Shown here piece by piece: positions 21,930 through 34,560 of a DNA stretch of 64,000 bases (position 1 is its first letter; every line of letters starts with the position of its first letter). Below the pieces are notes generated by a model, which was not told the origin of the DNA, searched no databases, and saw only the letters and a list, made by a program, of their open reading frames with translations. The DNA is taken from positions 965,501 to 1,029,500 of the forward strand of contig CAXIWW010000817.1 in the NCBI GenBank assembly GCA_964036315.1, read 5' to 3'. The position numbers were made by a program, and so were the translations under genes. Source of the stretch: Acanthosepion esculentum. Lineage: Eukaryota; Mollusca; Cephalopoda; Sepiida; Sepiidae.

Positions 21930-24900
21930 CAGTCCCAGAAAGTCCCACGCAGACGAACCCCCACCCAGGAGAAAGTCCAAGAAAGTCCCACGGAGACGAC
22001 ACCCAGTCCCAGAAAGTCCCACGAAGACGACCCCCCACCCAGGAGACAGTACCAGAAGGAACCACGCAGACGACCCCCAGTCCGAGAAAGTCCCACGCAG
22101 ACGAGTCACAGTCCCAGAAAGACCCAAACAGACGACCACCAACCCATCAGTGAGTCCCAGAAAGTCCCACGCAGACGACCCACAGTACCAGAAAGTCCCA
22201 CGCAGACGACCCCACACCCAGGAGAAAGTCCCAGAAAGTCATACGCAGACGACCCCGAGTCCCAGAAAGTCCCATGCAGACGACCCCCCACCCAAGAGAG
22301 AGTCCCAGAACGTCCCACGCAGACGACCCCACCCAGGAGGCAGTCCCAGAAAGTCCCACGTTGACAACCCACTGTCCCAGAAAGTCCCACGCAGACGACC
22401 CCCAACCCAGGAGAGAGTCCCAGAAAGTCCCACGAAGACGACCCCCCAGACACGAGACAGTCCCAGAAAGTCCCACGCAGAAGACGCCCAGTCCAAGGAA
22501 GTCCCACGCAGACGACCCCCCACCCAGGAGACAGTATCAGAAGGTCCCACGAAGACTTCCCCCAGTCCGAGAAAGTCCCACGCAGACGAGTCACAGTCCC
22601 AGAAAGACCCAAACAGACGACCACCAACCCATCAGAGAGTCCCAGAAAGTCCCACGCAGACGACCCACAGTACCAGAAAGTCCCACGCAGAAGACCCCAC
22701 ACCCAGGAGACAGTCACAGAAAGTCATACGCAGACGACCCCGAGTCCCAGAAAGTCCCATGCAGACGACCCCCACCCAGGAGACAGTCCCAGAACGTCCC
22801 ACGCAGACGACCCTACCCAGGAGGCAGTCCCAGAAAGTCCCACGTTGACAACCCACTGTCCCAGAAAGTCCCACGCAGACGACCCCCCACCCAGGAGAGA
22901 GTCCCAGAAAGTCCCACGCAGACGACCCCCCACCCAGGAGACAATCCCAGAAAGTCCCATGCAGACGACACCCCACCCTGGATACAGTCCCAGAAAGTCC
23001 CATGCAGACGACCTCCAGTATCAGAAAGTCCAACGCAGAGGACCCCTCACCCAGGAGACAGTCCCAGAAAGTCCCATGCAGACGACCCACAGTACCAGAA
23101 AGTCCCACGCAGACGACCCCTCACCCAGGAGACAGTCCCAGAACGTCCCACGCAGACGACACCCACCCAGGAGAGAGTCCCAGAAAGTCCCACGCAGACG
23201 ACACCACACCCAGGATACAGTCCCAGAAAGTCCCATGCAGACGACCCCCAGTCCCAGAAAGTCCCACGCAGACGACCCACCAGACAGGAGACAGTCCCAG
23301 AAAGTCCGACGCAGACGACCCACAGTCCCAGAAACTCCCACGCAGGCGACCCCCAGTCCAAGAAAGTCCCACGCAGACTACCCCCAGTCTCAGAAAAACC
23401 CACCCAGGAGACAGTCCCAGAAAGTCACACGCAGATGACCCCCAGTCCCAGAAAGTCCCACGCAGACGGCCCCCAGTCCCAGAAAGTCACATGCAGAGGA
23501 CCCCCCACCCAGGTGACAGTCCCAGAAAGTCCCACGCAGACGACCCACAGTCCCAGAAACTCCCACGCAGACGACCACCAGTCCCAGAAAAACCCACGCA
23601 GACGACCCCCCACCCAGGAGACAGTCCCAGAAAGTCCCACGCAGACGATCCCAGTCCCAGAATGTCCCACCCAGACAACCCCCAGTCCCAGAAAGACCCA
23701 CGCAGACGACCCTCCACCCAGGAGACAGTCCCAGAAAGTCCCACGCAGACCACCCCAGTCACACAAAGTCACACGCAGACTACCCCCAGTCCCAGAAAAA
23801 CCCACGCAGACGACCCACCACCTAGAAGTCCCACAAAGTAACAGGCAGACGACCCCCACCCAGGAGACACTCCCAGAAAGTCCCACACAGAAGACCCCCA
23901 GTCCAAGAAAGACCCACGCAGACGACCCCCACCCAGGAGCCAGTCCCAGAAAGTCCCACGCAGACGACCCCCAGACAGGAGAGTGTCCCCGCAAGTCCCA
24001 CGTAGACGACCCCCAGTCCCAGAAAATCCCACGCAGACGAACACCCACCCAGGAGACAGACCCAGAAAGTCCCACGCAGACGACCCCCCACCCAGGAGAC
24101 AGTCCCAGTTAGTCCCACGCAGACGACCCCCAGTCCTAGGAAGTCCCACGCAGACGACCCCAGTCCCAGAATGTCCCACCCAGACAACCCCCAGTCCCAG
24201 AAATACCCACGCAGACGACCCTCCACCCAGGAGACAGTCCCAGAAAGTCCCACGCAGACCACCCCAGTCACAGAAAGTCCCACGCAGACGACCCCCAGTC
24301 CCAGAAAGTCCCACGCAGACTACCCCCAGTCCCAGAAAAACCCACGCAGACGACTCACCACCTAGAAGACAGTCCCACAAAGTCCCAGGCAGACGACCCC
24401 CACCCAGGAGACAGTCCAAAAGACCCACGCAGATGACCCCCAGTCCCAGAAGGTCCCACGCTGACGATCCCCAGACAGGAGACAGTCCCAGAAAGTCCGA
24501 CGCAGACGACCCACAGTCCCAGAAACTCCCACGCAGGCGACCCCCAGTCCAAGAAAGTCCCACGCAGACTACCCCCAGTCTCAGAAAAACCCACCCAGGA
24601 GACAGTCCCAGAAAGTCCCACGCAGACGATCCCAGTCCCAGAATGTCCCACCCAGACAACCCCCAGTCCCAGAAAGACCCACGCAGACGACCCTCCACCC
24701 AGGAGACAGTCCCAGAAAGTCCCACGCAGACCACCCCAGTCACACAAAGTCCCACGCAGACTACCCCCAGTCCCAGAAAAACCCACGCAGACGACCCACC
24801 ACCTAGAAGACAGTCCCACAAATTCCCAGGCAGACGACCCCCACCCAGGAGACAGTCCCAGAAAGACCCACGCAGATGACCCCCAGTCCCAGAAAGTCCC

Positions 24901-26315
24901 ACGCAGACGACCCCCCAGACAGGAGACAGTCCCAGAAAGTCCCAAAGAGACGACACCCACCCAGGAGACACTCCCAGAAAGTCCCACGCAGAAGACCCCC
25001 AGTCCAAGAAAGACCCACGCAGACGACCCCCACCCAGGAGCCAGTCCCAGAAAGTCCCACGCAGACGACCCGCAGACAGGAGAGTGTCCCAGCAAGTCCC
25101 ACGTAGACGACCCCCATTCCCAGAATATCCCACGCAGACGAACACCCACCCAGGAGACAGTCCCAGAAAGTCCCACGCAGACGACCCACCACCAAGGAGA
25201 CAGTCCCAGTTAGTCCCACGCAGACAACCCCCAGCCCTGGGAAGTCCCATGCAGACGACCCCCAGCCAGGAGACAATCCCAGAAAGTCCCAAACAGACGA
25301 CCCCCACCCAGGAGACAGTCCCAGAAAGTCCCACGCAGACGACCCCAGTCACACAAAGTCAAACGCAGACGACCCCGCACCCAGGAGACAGTCCCAGAAA
25401 GTCACACGCAGATGACCCCCAGTCCCAGAAAGTCCCACGCAGACGGCCCCCAGTCCCAGAAAGTCACATGCAGAGGACCCCCCACCCAGGTGACAGTCCC
25501 AGAAAGTCCCACGCAGACGACCCACAGTCCCAGAAACTCCCACGCAGACGACCACCAGTCCCAGAAAAACCCACGCAGACGACGCCCCACCCAGGAGACA
25601 GACCCAGAAAGTCCCACGCAGACGACCCCCCACCCAGGAGACAGTCCCAGTTAGTCCCACGAAGACGACCCCCAGTCCTAGGAAGTCCCATGCAGACGAC
25701 CCCCAGCCAGGAGACAATCCCAGAAAGTCCCACGCAGACGACCCCCACACAGGAGACAGTCCCAGAAAGTCCCACGCAGAAGACCACCAGTCCCACAAAG
25801 TCCCACGCAGACGAAACCGCACCCAGGAGACTGTCCCAGAAAGACCCACGCAGACGACCCCCAGTCCCAGAAAGTCCCACGCAGACGAGTCCCCACCCAG
25901 GAAACAGTCCCAAAATGTCCCACGCAGACGACCCCCCACCCAGGAGAGAGTCCCAGAATGACCCACGCAGATGACCCCCAGTCCCATAAAGTCCCACGCA
26001 GACGACCCCCAATCCCACACCCAGGAGCCAGTCCCAGAAAGTCCCACGCAGACGACCCCCAGACAGGAGAGTGTCGCAGCAAGTCCCACGCAGATGACCC
26101 CCAGTCCCAGAAAATCCCACGCAGACGAACACCCACCCAGGAGACAGTCCCAGAAAATCCCACGCAGAAGACTCCCCACCCAGGAGACAGTCCCAGAAAG
26201 TCCCACGCAGACGACCCCTCACCCAGGAGACAGTCCCAGAACGTCCCACGCAGACGACACCCACCCAGGAGAGAGTCCCAGAAAGTCCCACGCAGACGAC
26301 ACCACACCCAGGATA
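21930..26315 (+). repeat. Satellite E higher-order repeat, block 3, expanded to 4,386 bp
   Basis: The first 1.38 kb and last 1.4 kb match blocks 1 and 2. At about 23,308 the text departs (AGTCCGACGC instead of AGTCCCAAAG) and rejoins near 24,944. Between lies about 1,635 bp of additional E monomers, itself containing a partial 1,200-bp repeat (23,291 onward resembles 24,491 onward). A single 43-bp monomer is also gained near 25,155-25,200. The sum (1,678 bp) accounts exactly for 4,386 minus 2,708. Confidence 0.88.
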
Positions 26316-29300
26316 CAGTCCCAGAAAGTCCCACGCAGACGAACCCCCACCCAGGAGAAAGTCCAAGAAAGTCCCACGGAGACGACACCCAGTCCCAGAA
26401 AGTCCCACGAAGACGACCCCCCACCCAGGAGACAGTACCAGAAGGAACCACGCAGACGACCCCCAGTCCGAGAAAGTCCCACGCAGACGAGTCACAGTCC
26501 CAGAAAGACCCAAACAGACGACCACCAACCCATCAGTGAGTCCCAGAAAGTCCCACGCAGACGACCCACAGTACCAGAAAGTCCCACGCAGACGACCCCA
26601 CACCCAGGAGAAAGTCCCAGAAAGTCATACGCAGACGACCCCGAGTCCCAGAAAGTCCCATGCAGACGACCCCCCACCCAAGAGAGAGTCCCAGAACGTC
26701 CCACGCAGACGACCCCACCCAGGAGGCAGTCCCAGAAAGTCCCACGTTGACAACCCACTGTCCCAGAAAGTCCCACGCAGACGACCCCCAACCCAGGAGA
26801 GAGTCCCAGAAAGTCCCACGAAGACGACCCCCCAGACACGAGACAGTCCCAGAAAGTCCCACGCAGAAGACGCCCAGTCCAAGGAAGTCCCACGCAGACG
26901 ACCCCCCACCCAGGAGACAGTATCAGAAGGTCCCACGAAGACTTCCCCCAGTCCGAGAAAGTCCCACGCAGACGAGTCACAGTCCCAGAAAGACCCAAAC
27001 AGACGACCACCAACCCATCAGAGAGTCCCAGAAAGTCCCACGCAGACGACCCACAGTACCAGAAAGTCCCACGCAGAAGACCCCACACCCAGGAGACAGT
27101 CACAGAAAGTCATACGCAGACGACCCCGAGTCCCAGAAAGTCCCATGCAGACGACCCCCACCCAGGAGACAGTCCCAGAACGTCCCACGCAGACGACCCT
27201 ACCCAGGAGGCAGTCCCAGAAAGTCCCACGTTGACAACCCACTGTCCCAGAAAGTCCCACGCAGACGACCCCCCACCCAGGAGAGAGTCCCAGAAAGTCC
27301 CACGCAGACGACCCCCCACCCAGGAGACAATCCCAGAAAGTCCCATGCAGACGACACCCCACCCTGGATACAGTCCCAGAAAGTCCCATGCAGACGACCT
27401 CCAGTATCAGAAAGTCCAACGCAGAGGACCCCTCACCCAGGAGACAGTCCCAGAAAGTCCCATGCAGACGACCCACAGTACCAGAAAGTCCCACGCAGAC
27501 GACCCCTCACCCAGGAGACAGTCCCAGAACGTCCCACGCAGACGACACCCACCCAGGAGAGAGTCCCAGAAAGTCCCACGCAGACGACACCACACCCAGG
27601 ATACAGTCCCAGAAAGTCCCATGCAGACGACCCCCAGTCCCAGAAAGTCCCACGCAGACGACCCACCAGACAGGAGACAGTCCCAGGAAGTCCGACGCAG
27701 ACGACCCACAGTCCCAGAAACTCCCACGCAGGCGACCCCCAGTCCAAGAAAGTCCCACGCAGACTACCCCCAGTCTCAGAAAAACCCACCCAGGAGACAG
27801 TCCCAGAAAGTCCCACGCAGACGATCCCAGTCCCAGAATGTCCCACCCAGACAACCCCCAGTCCCAGAAAGACCCACGCAGACGACCCTCCACCCAGGAG
27901 ACAGTCCCAGAAAGTCCCACGCAGACCACCCCAGTCACACAAAGTCCCACGCAGACTACCCCCAGTCCCAGAAAAACCCACGCAGACGACCCACCACCTA
28001 GAAGACAGTCCCACAAATTCCCAGGCAGACGACCCCCACCCAGGAGACAGTCCCAGAAAGACCCACGCAGATGACCCCCAGTCCCAGAAAGTCCCACGCA
28101 GACGACCCCCCAGACAGGAGACAGTCCCAGAAAGTCCCAAAGAGACGACACCCACCCAGGAGACACTCCCAGAAAGTCCCACGCAGAAGACCCCCAGTCC
28201 AAGAAAGACCCACGCAGACGACCCCCACCCAGGAGCCAGTCCCAGAAAGTCCCACGCAGACGACCCCCAGACAGGAGAGTGTCCCAGCAAGTCCCACGTA
28301 GACGACCCCCATTCCCAGAATATCCCACGCAGACGAACACCCACCCAGGAGACAGACCCAGAAAGTCCCACGCAGACGACCCACCACCAAGGAGACAGTC
28401 CCAGTTAGTCCCACGCAGACAACCCCCAGCCCTGGGAAGTCCCATGCAGACGACCCCCAGCCAGGAGACAATCCCAGAAAGTCCCAAACAGACGACCCCC
28501 ACCCAGGAGACAGTCCCAGAAAGTCCCACGCAGACGACCCCAGTCACACAAAGTCAAACGCAGACGACCCCGCACCCAGGAGACAGTCCCAGAAAGTCAC
28601 ACGCAGATGACCCCCAGTCCCAGAAAGTCCCACGCAGACAGCCCCCAGTCCCAGAAAGTCACATGCAGAGGACCCCCCACCCAGGTGACAGTCCCAGAAA
28701 GTCCCACGCAGACGACCCACAGTCCCAGAAACTCCCACGCAGACGACCACCAGTCCCAGAAAAACCCACGCAGACGACCCCCCACCCAGGAGACAGTCCC
28801 AGAAAGTCCCACGCAGACGATCCCAGTCCCAGAATGTCCCACCCAGACAACCCCCAGTCCCAGAAAGACCCACGCAGACGACCCTCCACCCAGGAGACAG
28901 TCCCAGAAAGTCCCACGCAGACCACCCCAGTCACACAAAGTCACACGCAGACTACCCCCAGTCCCAGAAAAACCCACGCAGACGACCCACCACCTAGAAG
29001 TCCCACAAAGTAACAGGCAGACGACCCCCACCCAGGAGACACTCCCAGAAAGTCCCACACAGAAGACCCCCAGTCCAAGAAAGACCCACGCAGACGACCC
29101 CCACCCAGGAGCCAGTCCCAGAAAGTCCCACGCAGACGACCCCCAGACAGGAGAGTGTCCCCGCAAGTCCCACGTAGACGACCCCCAGTCCCAGAAAATC
29201 CCACGCAGACGAACACCCACCCAGGAGACAGACCCAGAAAGTCCCACGCAGACGACCCCCCACCCAGGAGACAGTCCCAGTTAGTCCCACGCAGACGACC

Positions 29301-32300
29301 CCCAGTCCTAGGAAGTCCCACGCAGACGACCCCAGTCCCAGAATGTCCCACCCAGACAACCCCCAGTCCCAGAAATACCCACGCAGACGACCCTCCACCC
29401 AGGAGACAGTCCCAGAAAGTCCCACGCAGACCACCCCAGTCACAGAAAGTCCCACGCAGACGACCCCCAGTCCCAGAAAGTCCCACGCAGACTACCCCCA
29501 GTCCCAGAAAAACCCACGCAGACGACTCACCACCTAGAAGACAGTCCCACAAAGTCCCAGGCAGACGACCCCCACCCAGGAGACAGTCCAAAAGACCCAC
29601 GCAGATGACCCCCAGTCCCAGAAGGTCCCACGCTGACGATCCCCAGACAGGAGACAGTCCCAGAAAGTCCCAAAGAGACGACACCCACCCAGGAGACACT
29701 CCCAGAAAGTCCCACGCAGAAGACCCCCAGTCCCAGAAAGTCCCACGCAGACGACCCCCAGACAGGCGAGTGTCCCAACAAGTCCCACGTAGACGACCCC
29801 CTGTCCCAGAAAATCCCACGCAGACGAACACCCACCCAGGAGACAGACCCAGAAAGTCCCACGCAGACGACCCCCCACCCAGGAGACAGTCCCAGTTAGT
29901 CCCACGAAGACGACCCCCAGTCCTAGGAAGTCCCATGCAGACGACCCCCAGCCAGGAGACAATCCCAGAAAGTCCCACGCAGACGACCCCCACACAGGAG
30001 ACAGTCCCAGAAAGTCCCACGCAGAAGACCACCAGTCCCACAAAGTCCCACGCAGACGAAACCGCACCCAGGAGACTGTCCCAGAAAGACCCACGCAGAC
30101 GACCCCCAGTCCCAGAAAGTCCCACGCAGACGAGTCCCCACCCAGGAAACAGTCCCAAAATGTCCCACGCAGACGACCCCCCACCCAGGAGAGAGTCCCA
30201 GAATGACCCACGCAGATGACCCCCAGTCCCATAAAGTCCCACGCAGACGACCCCCAGACAGGAGAGTGTCGCAGCAAGTCCCACGCAGATGACCCCCAGT
30301 CCCAGAAAATCCCACGCAGACGAACACCCACCCAGGAGACAGTCCCAGAAAATCCCACGCAGAAGACTCCCCACCCAGGAGACAGTCCCAGAAAGTCCCA
30401 CGCAGACGACCCCCCACCCAGGAGAGAGTCCAAATAAGATCCACGCAGACGAGCCCGAGTCCTAGAAAGTCCCATACAGACGACCCCCCACCCAGGAGAC
30501 AATCCCAGAAAGTCCCATGCAGACGACACCCCACCCTGGATACAGTCCCAGAAAGTCCCATGCAGACGACCTCCAGTATCAGAAAGTCCAACGCAGAGGA
30601 CCCCTCACCCAGGAGACAGTCCCAGAAAGTCCCATGCAGACGACCCACAGTACCAGAAAGTCCCACGCAGACGACCCCTCACCCAGGAGACAGTCCCAGA
30701 ACGTCCCACGCAGACGACACCCACCCAGGAGAGAGTCCCAGAAAGTCCCACGCAGACGACACCACACCCAGGATACAGTCCCAGAAAGTCCCATGCAGAC
30801 GACCCCCAGTCCCAGAAAGTCCCACGCAGACGACCCACCAGACAGGAGACAGTCCCAGAAAGTCCGACGCAGACGACCCACAGTCCCAGAAACTCCCACG
30901 CAGGCGACCCCCAGTCCAAGAAAGTCCCACGCAGACTACCCCCAGTCTCAGAAAAACCCACCCAGGAGACAGTCCCAGAAAGTCCCACGCAGACGATCCC
31001 AGTCCCAGAATGTCCCACCCAGACAACCCCCAGTCCCAGAAAGACCCACGCAGACGACCCTCCACCCAGGAGACAGTCCCAGAAAGTCCCACGCAGACCA
31101 CCCCAGTCACACAAAGTCCCACGCAGACTACCCCCAGTCCCAGAAAAACCCACGCAGACGACCCACCACCTAGAAGACAGTCCCAGAAAGACCCACGCAG
31201 ATGACCCCCAGTCCCAGAAAGTCCCACGCAGACGACCCCCCAGACAGGAGACAGTCCCAGAAAGTCCCAAAGAGACGACACCCACCCAGGAGACACTCCC
31301 AGAAAGTCCCACGCAGAAGACCCCCAGTCCAAGAAAGACCCACGCAGACGACCCCCACCCAGGAGCCAGTCCCAGAAAGTCCCACGCAGACGACCCCCAG
31401 ACAGGAGAGTGTCCCAGCAAGTCCCACGTAAACGACCCCCATTCCCAGAATATCCCACGCAGACGAACACCCACCCAGGAGACAGACCCAGAAAGTCCCA
31501 CGCAGACGACCCACCACCAAGGAGACAGTCCCAGTTAGTCCCACGCAGACAACCCCCAGCCCTGGGAAGTCCCATGCAGACGACCCCCAGCCAGGAGACA
31601 ATCCCAGAAAGTCCCAAACAGACGACCCCCACCCAGGAGACAGTCCCAGAAAGTCCCACGCAGACGACCCCAGTCACACAAAGTCAAACGCAGACGACCC
31701 CGCACCCAGGAGACAGTCCCAGAAAGTCACAAGCAGATGACCCCCAGTCCCAGAAAGTCCCACGCAGACGACCCCCAGTCCCAGAAAGTCCCACGCTGAC
31801 GGCTCCCAGTCCCAGAAAGTCCCAAACAATCGACCTCGCACCCAGGAGACAGTCCCCGAAAGTCCCAGGCAGACGACCCCCACTCCCAGAAAGTCCCACG
31901 CAGACGGCCCCCAGTCCCAGAAAGTCCCACGCAGAAGACCCCCAGGCCCAGCAAGTCCCAGGCAGACAACCCCCCACACAGGAGACAGTCCCAGAAAGTC
32001 CCACGCAGACGATCCCCAGTGCCAGAAAGTCACATGAAGAGGACCCCCACCCAGGTGACAGTCCCAGATATCCCACGCAGATGACCCCGCACCCAGGAGA
32101 CAGTCCCAGAAAGTCCCAAGCAGAAGACCCCCAGTCCCAGGAAGTCCCATGCAGACGACCGCCACCCAGGAGACAGGCCCAGAAAGTCCCACGCAGACGA
32201 CCCCCCAACCAGGAGACAGTCCCAGAAAGTCCCACGCAGACGACCCCCATTCCCAGAATGTCCCATGTAGAAGACCCCCAGTCCCAGGAAGTCCCATGCA

Positions 32301-34560
32301 GACGACCCACAGTCCCAGGAGACATTCCCAGAAAGTCCCACGCAGACGACCCCCCAACCAGGAGACAGTCCCAGAAAGTCCCACGCAGACGACCCCCATT
32401 CACAGAAAGTCCCACGCAGACGACCCCAGTCGCAGGAAGTCCAACGCAGACGACCCAGAGTCCCAGGAGACATTCCCAGAAAGTCCCACGCAGACGGCCC
32501 CCAGTCCCAGAAAGTCAAAATGCAGACGACCCCCAGTCCGACAAAGTCCCACGCAGACGGCCCCCAGTCCCAGAAAGTCCCACGCAGACGACCCCCAGAA
32601 CCAGCAATCCCAGGAAGACAACCCCCCACACAGGAGACAGCCCTAGAAAGTCCCACGCAGACGATCCCCAGTCCCAGAAAGTCACATGCAGAGGACCCCC
32701 CACCCAGGTGACAGTCCCAGAAAGTCCCACGCAGACGACCCACAGTCCCAGAAACTCCCACGCAGACGACCACCAGTCCCAGAAAAACCCACGCAGACGA
32801 CCCCCCACCCAGGAGACAGTCCCAGAAAGTCCCACGCAGACGATCCCAGTCCCAGAATGTCCCACCCAGACAACCCCCAGTCCCAGAAAGACCCACGCAG
32901 ACGACCCTCCACCCAGGAGACAGTCCCAGAAAGTCCCACGCAGACCACCCCAGTCACACAAAGTCCCACGCAGACTACCCCCAGTCCCAGAAAAACCCAC
33001 GCAGACGACCCACCACCTAGAAGTCCCACAAAGTAACAGGCAGACGACCCCCACCCAGGAGACACTCCCAGAAAGTCCCACACAGAAGACCCCCAGTCCA
33101 AGAAAGACCCACGCAGACGACCCCCACCCAGGAGCCAGTCCCAGAAAGTCCCACGCAGACGACCCCCAGACAGGAGAGTGTCCCAGCAAGTCCCACGTAG
33201 ACGACCCCCAGTCCCAGAAAATCCCACGCAGACGAACACCCACCCAGGAGACAGACCCAGAAAGTCCCACGCAGACGACCCCCCCACCCAGGAGACAGTC
33301 CCAGTTAGTCCCACGCAGACGACCCCCAGTCCTAGGAAGTCCCACGCAGACGACACCAGTCCCAGAATGTCCCACCCAGACAACCCCCAGTCCCAGAAAT
33401 ACCCACGCAGACGACCCTCCACCCAGGAGACAGTCCCAGAAAGTCCCACGCAGACCACCCCAGTCACAGAAAGTCCCACGCAGACGACCCCCAGTCCCAG
33501 AAAGTCCCACGCAGACTACCCCCAGTCCCAGAAAAACCCACGCAGACGACTCACCACCTAGAAGACAGTCCCACAAAGTCCCAGGCAGACGACCCCCACC
33601 CAGGAGACAGTCCCAGAAAGACCCACGCAGATGACCCCCAGTCCCAGAAGGTCCCACGCTGACGATCCCCAGACAGGAGACAGTCCCAGAAAGTCCCAAA
33701 GAGACGACACCCACCCAGGAGACACTCCCAGAAAGTCCCACGCAGAAGACCCCCAGTCCAAGAAAGACCCACGCAGACGACCCCCACCCAGGAGCCAGTC
33801 CCAGAAAGTCCCACGCAGACGACCCCCAGACAGGCGAGTGTCCCAACAAGTCCCACGTAGACGACCCCCTGTCCCAGAAAATCCCACGCAGACGAACACC
33901 CACCCAGGATACAGACCCAGAAAGTCCCACGCAGACGACCCCCCACCCAGGAGACAGTCCCAGTTAGTCCCACGAAGACGACCCCCAGTCCTAGGAAGTC
34001 CCATGCAGACGACCCCCAGCCAGGAGACAATCCCAGAAAGTCCCACGCAGACGACCCCCACCCAGGAGACAGTCCCAGAAAATCCCACGCAGAAGACCAC
34101 CAGTCCCACAAAGTCCCACGCAGACGAAACCGCACCCAGGAGACTGTCCCAGAAAGACCCACGCAGACGACCCCCAGTCCCAGAAAGTCCCACGCAGACG
34201 AGTCCCCACCCAGGAAACAGTCCCAAAATGTCCCATGCAGACGACCCCCACCCAGGAGAGAGTCCCAGAATGACCCACGCAGATGACCCCCAGTCCCATA
34301 AAGTCCCACGCAGACGACCCCCAATCCCACACCCAGGAGCCAGTCCCAGAAAGTCCCACGCAGACGACCCCCAGACAGGAGAGTGTCCCAGCAAGTCCCA
34401 CGCAGATGACCCCCAGTCCCAGAAAATCCCACGCAGACGAACACCCACCCAGGAGACAGTCCCAGAAAATCCCACGCAGAAGACTCCCCACCCAGGAGAC
34501 AGTCCCAGAAAGTCCCACGCAGACGACCCCCCACCCAGGAGAGAGTCCAAATAAGATCCA
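26316..34560 (+). repeat. Satellite E, rearranged descendants of the 2.7-kb block
   Basis: The segment opens as a fourth copy of the block (26,316 to about 27,690). It then continues as mosaics of the block and of the extra sequence seen in block 3. Matches I can place include 27,388 with 30,560 (offset 3,172), 25,084 with 28,279 (3,195), 28,279 with 31,409 (3,130), 23,983 with 29,155 (5,172) and 29,155 with 33,178 (4,023). The marker GTCCAAATAAGATCCACGC occurs near 30,428 and 34,547. Different offsets for neighbouring pieces indicate repeated unequal exchange rather than simple tandem copying. Confidence 0.85.
31760..32670 (+). repeat. Satellite E sub-block of distinct monomer variants, ~910 bp
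   Basis: Compared with the related stretch near 28,640, about 910 bp is inserted here. Its variants are not seen in the neighbouring blocks: CCCAAACAATCGACCTCGC, GTCCCAGGCAGACAACCCC, AAGTCACATGAAGAGGAC, GTCCCATGTAGAAGACC and CAGAGTCCCAGGAGACATTC. After it, the text returns to the common order at CACATGCAGAGGACCCC. Confidence 0.8.

Noticed and set aside
23769..25352. 527-codon reverse open frame in satellite E
   Set aside because: It is the reverse reading of the same A-poor/T-poor repeat, giving a Gly/Trp/Leu/Ser-rich repeat. It overlaps forward open frames completely and has no recognisable domain.
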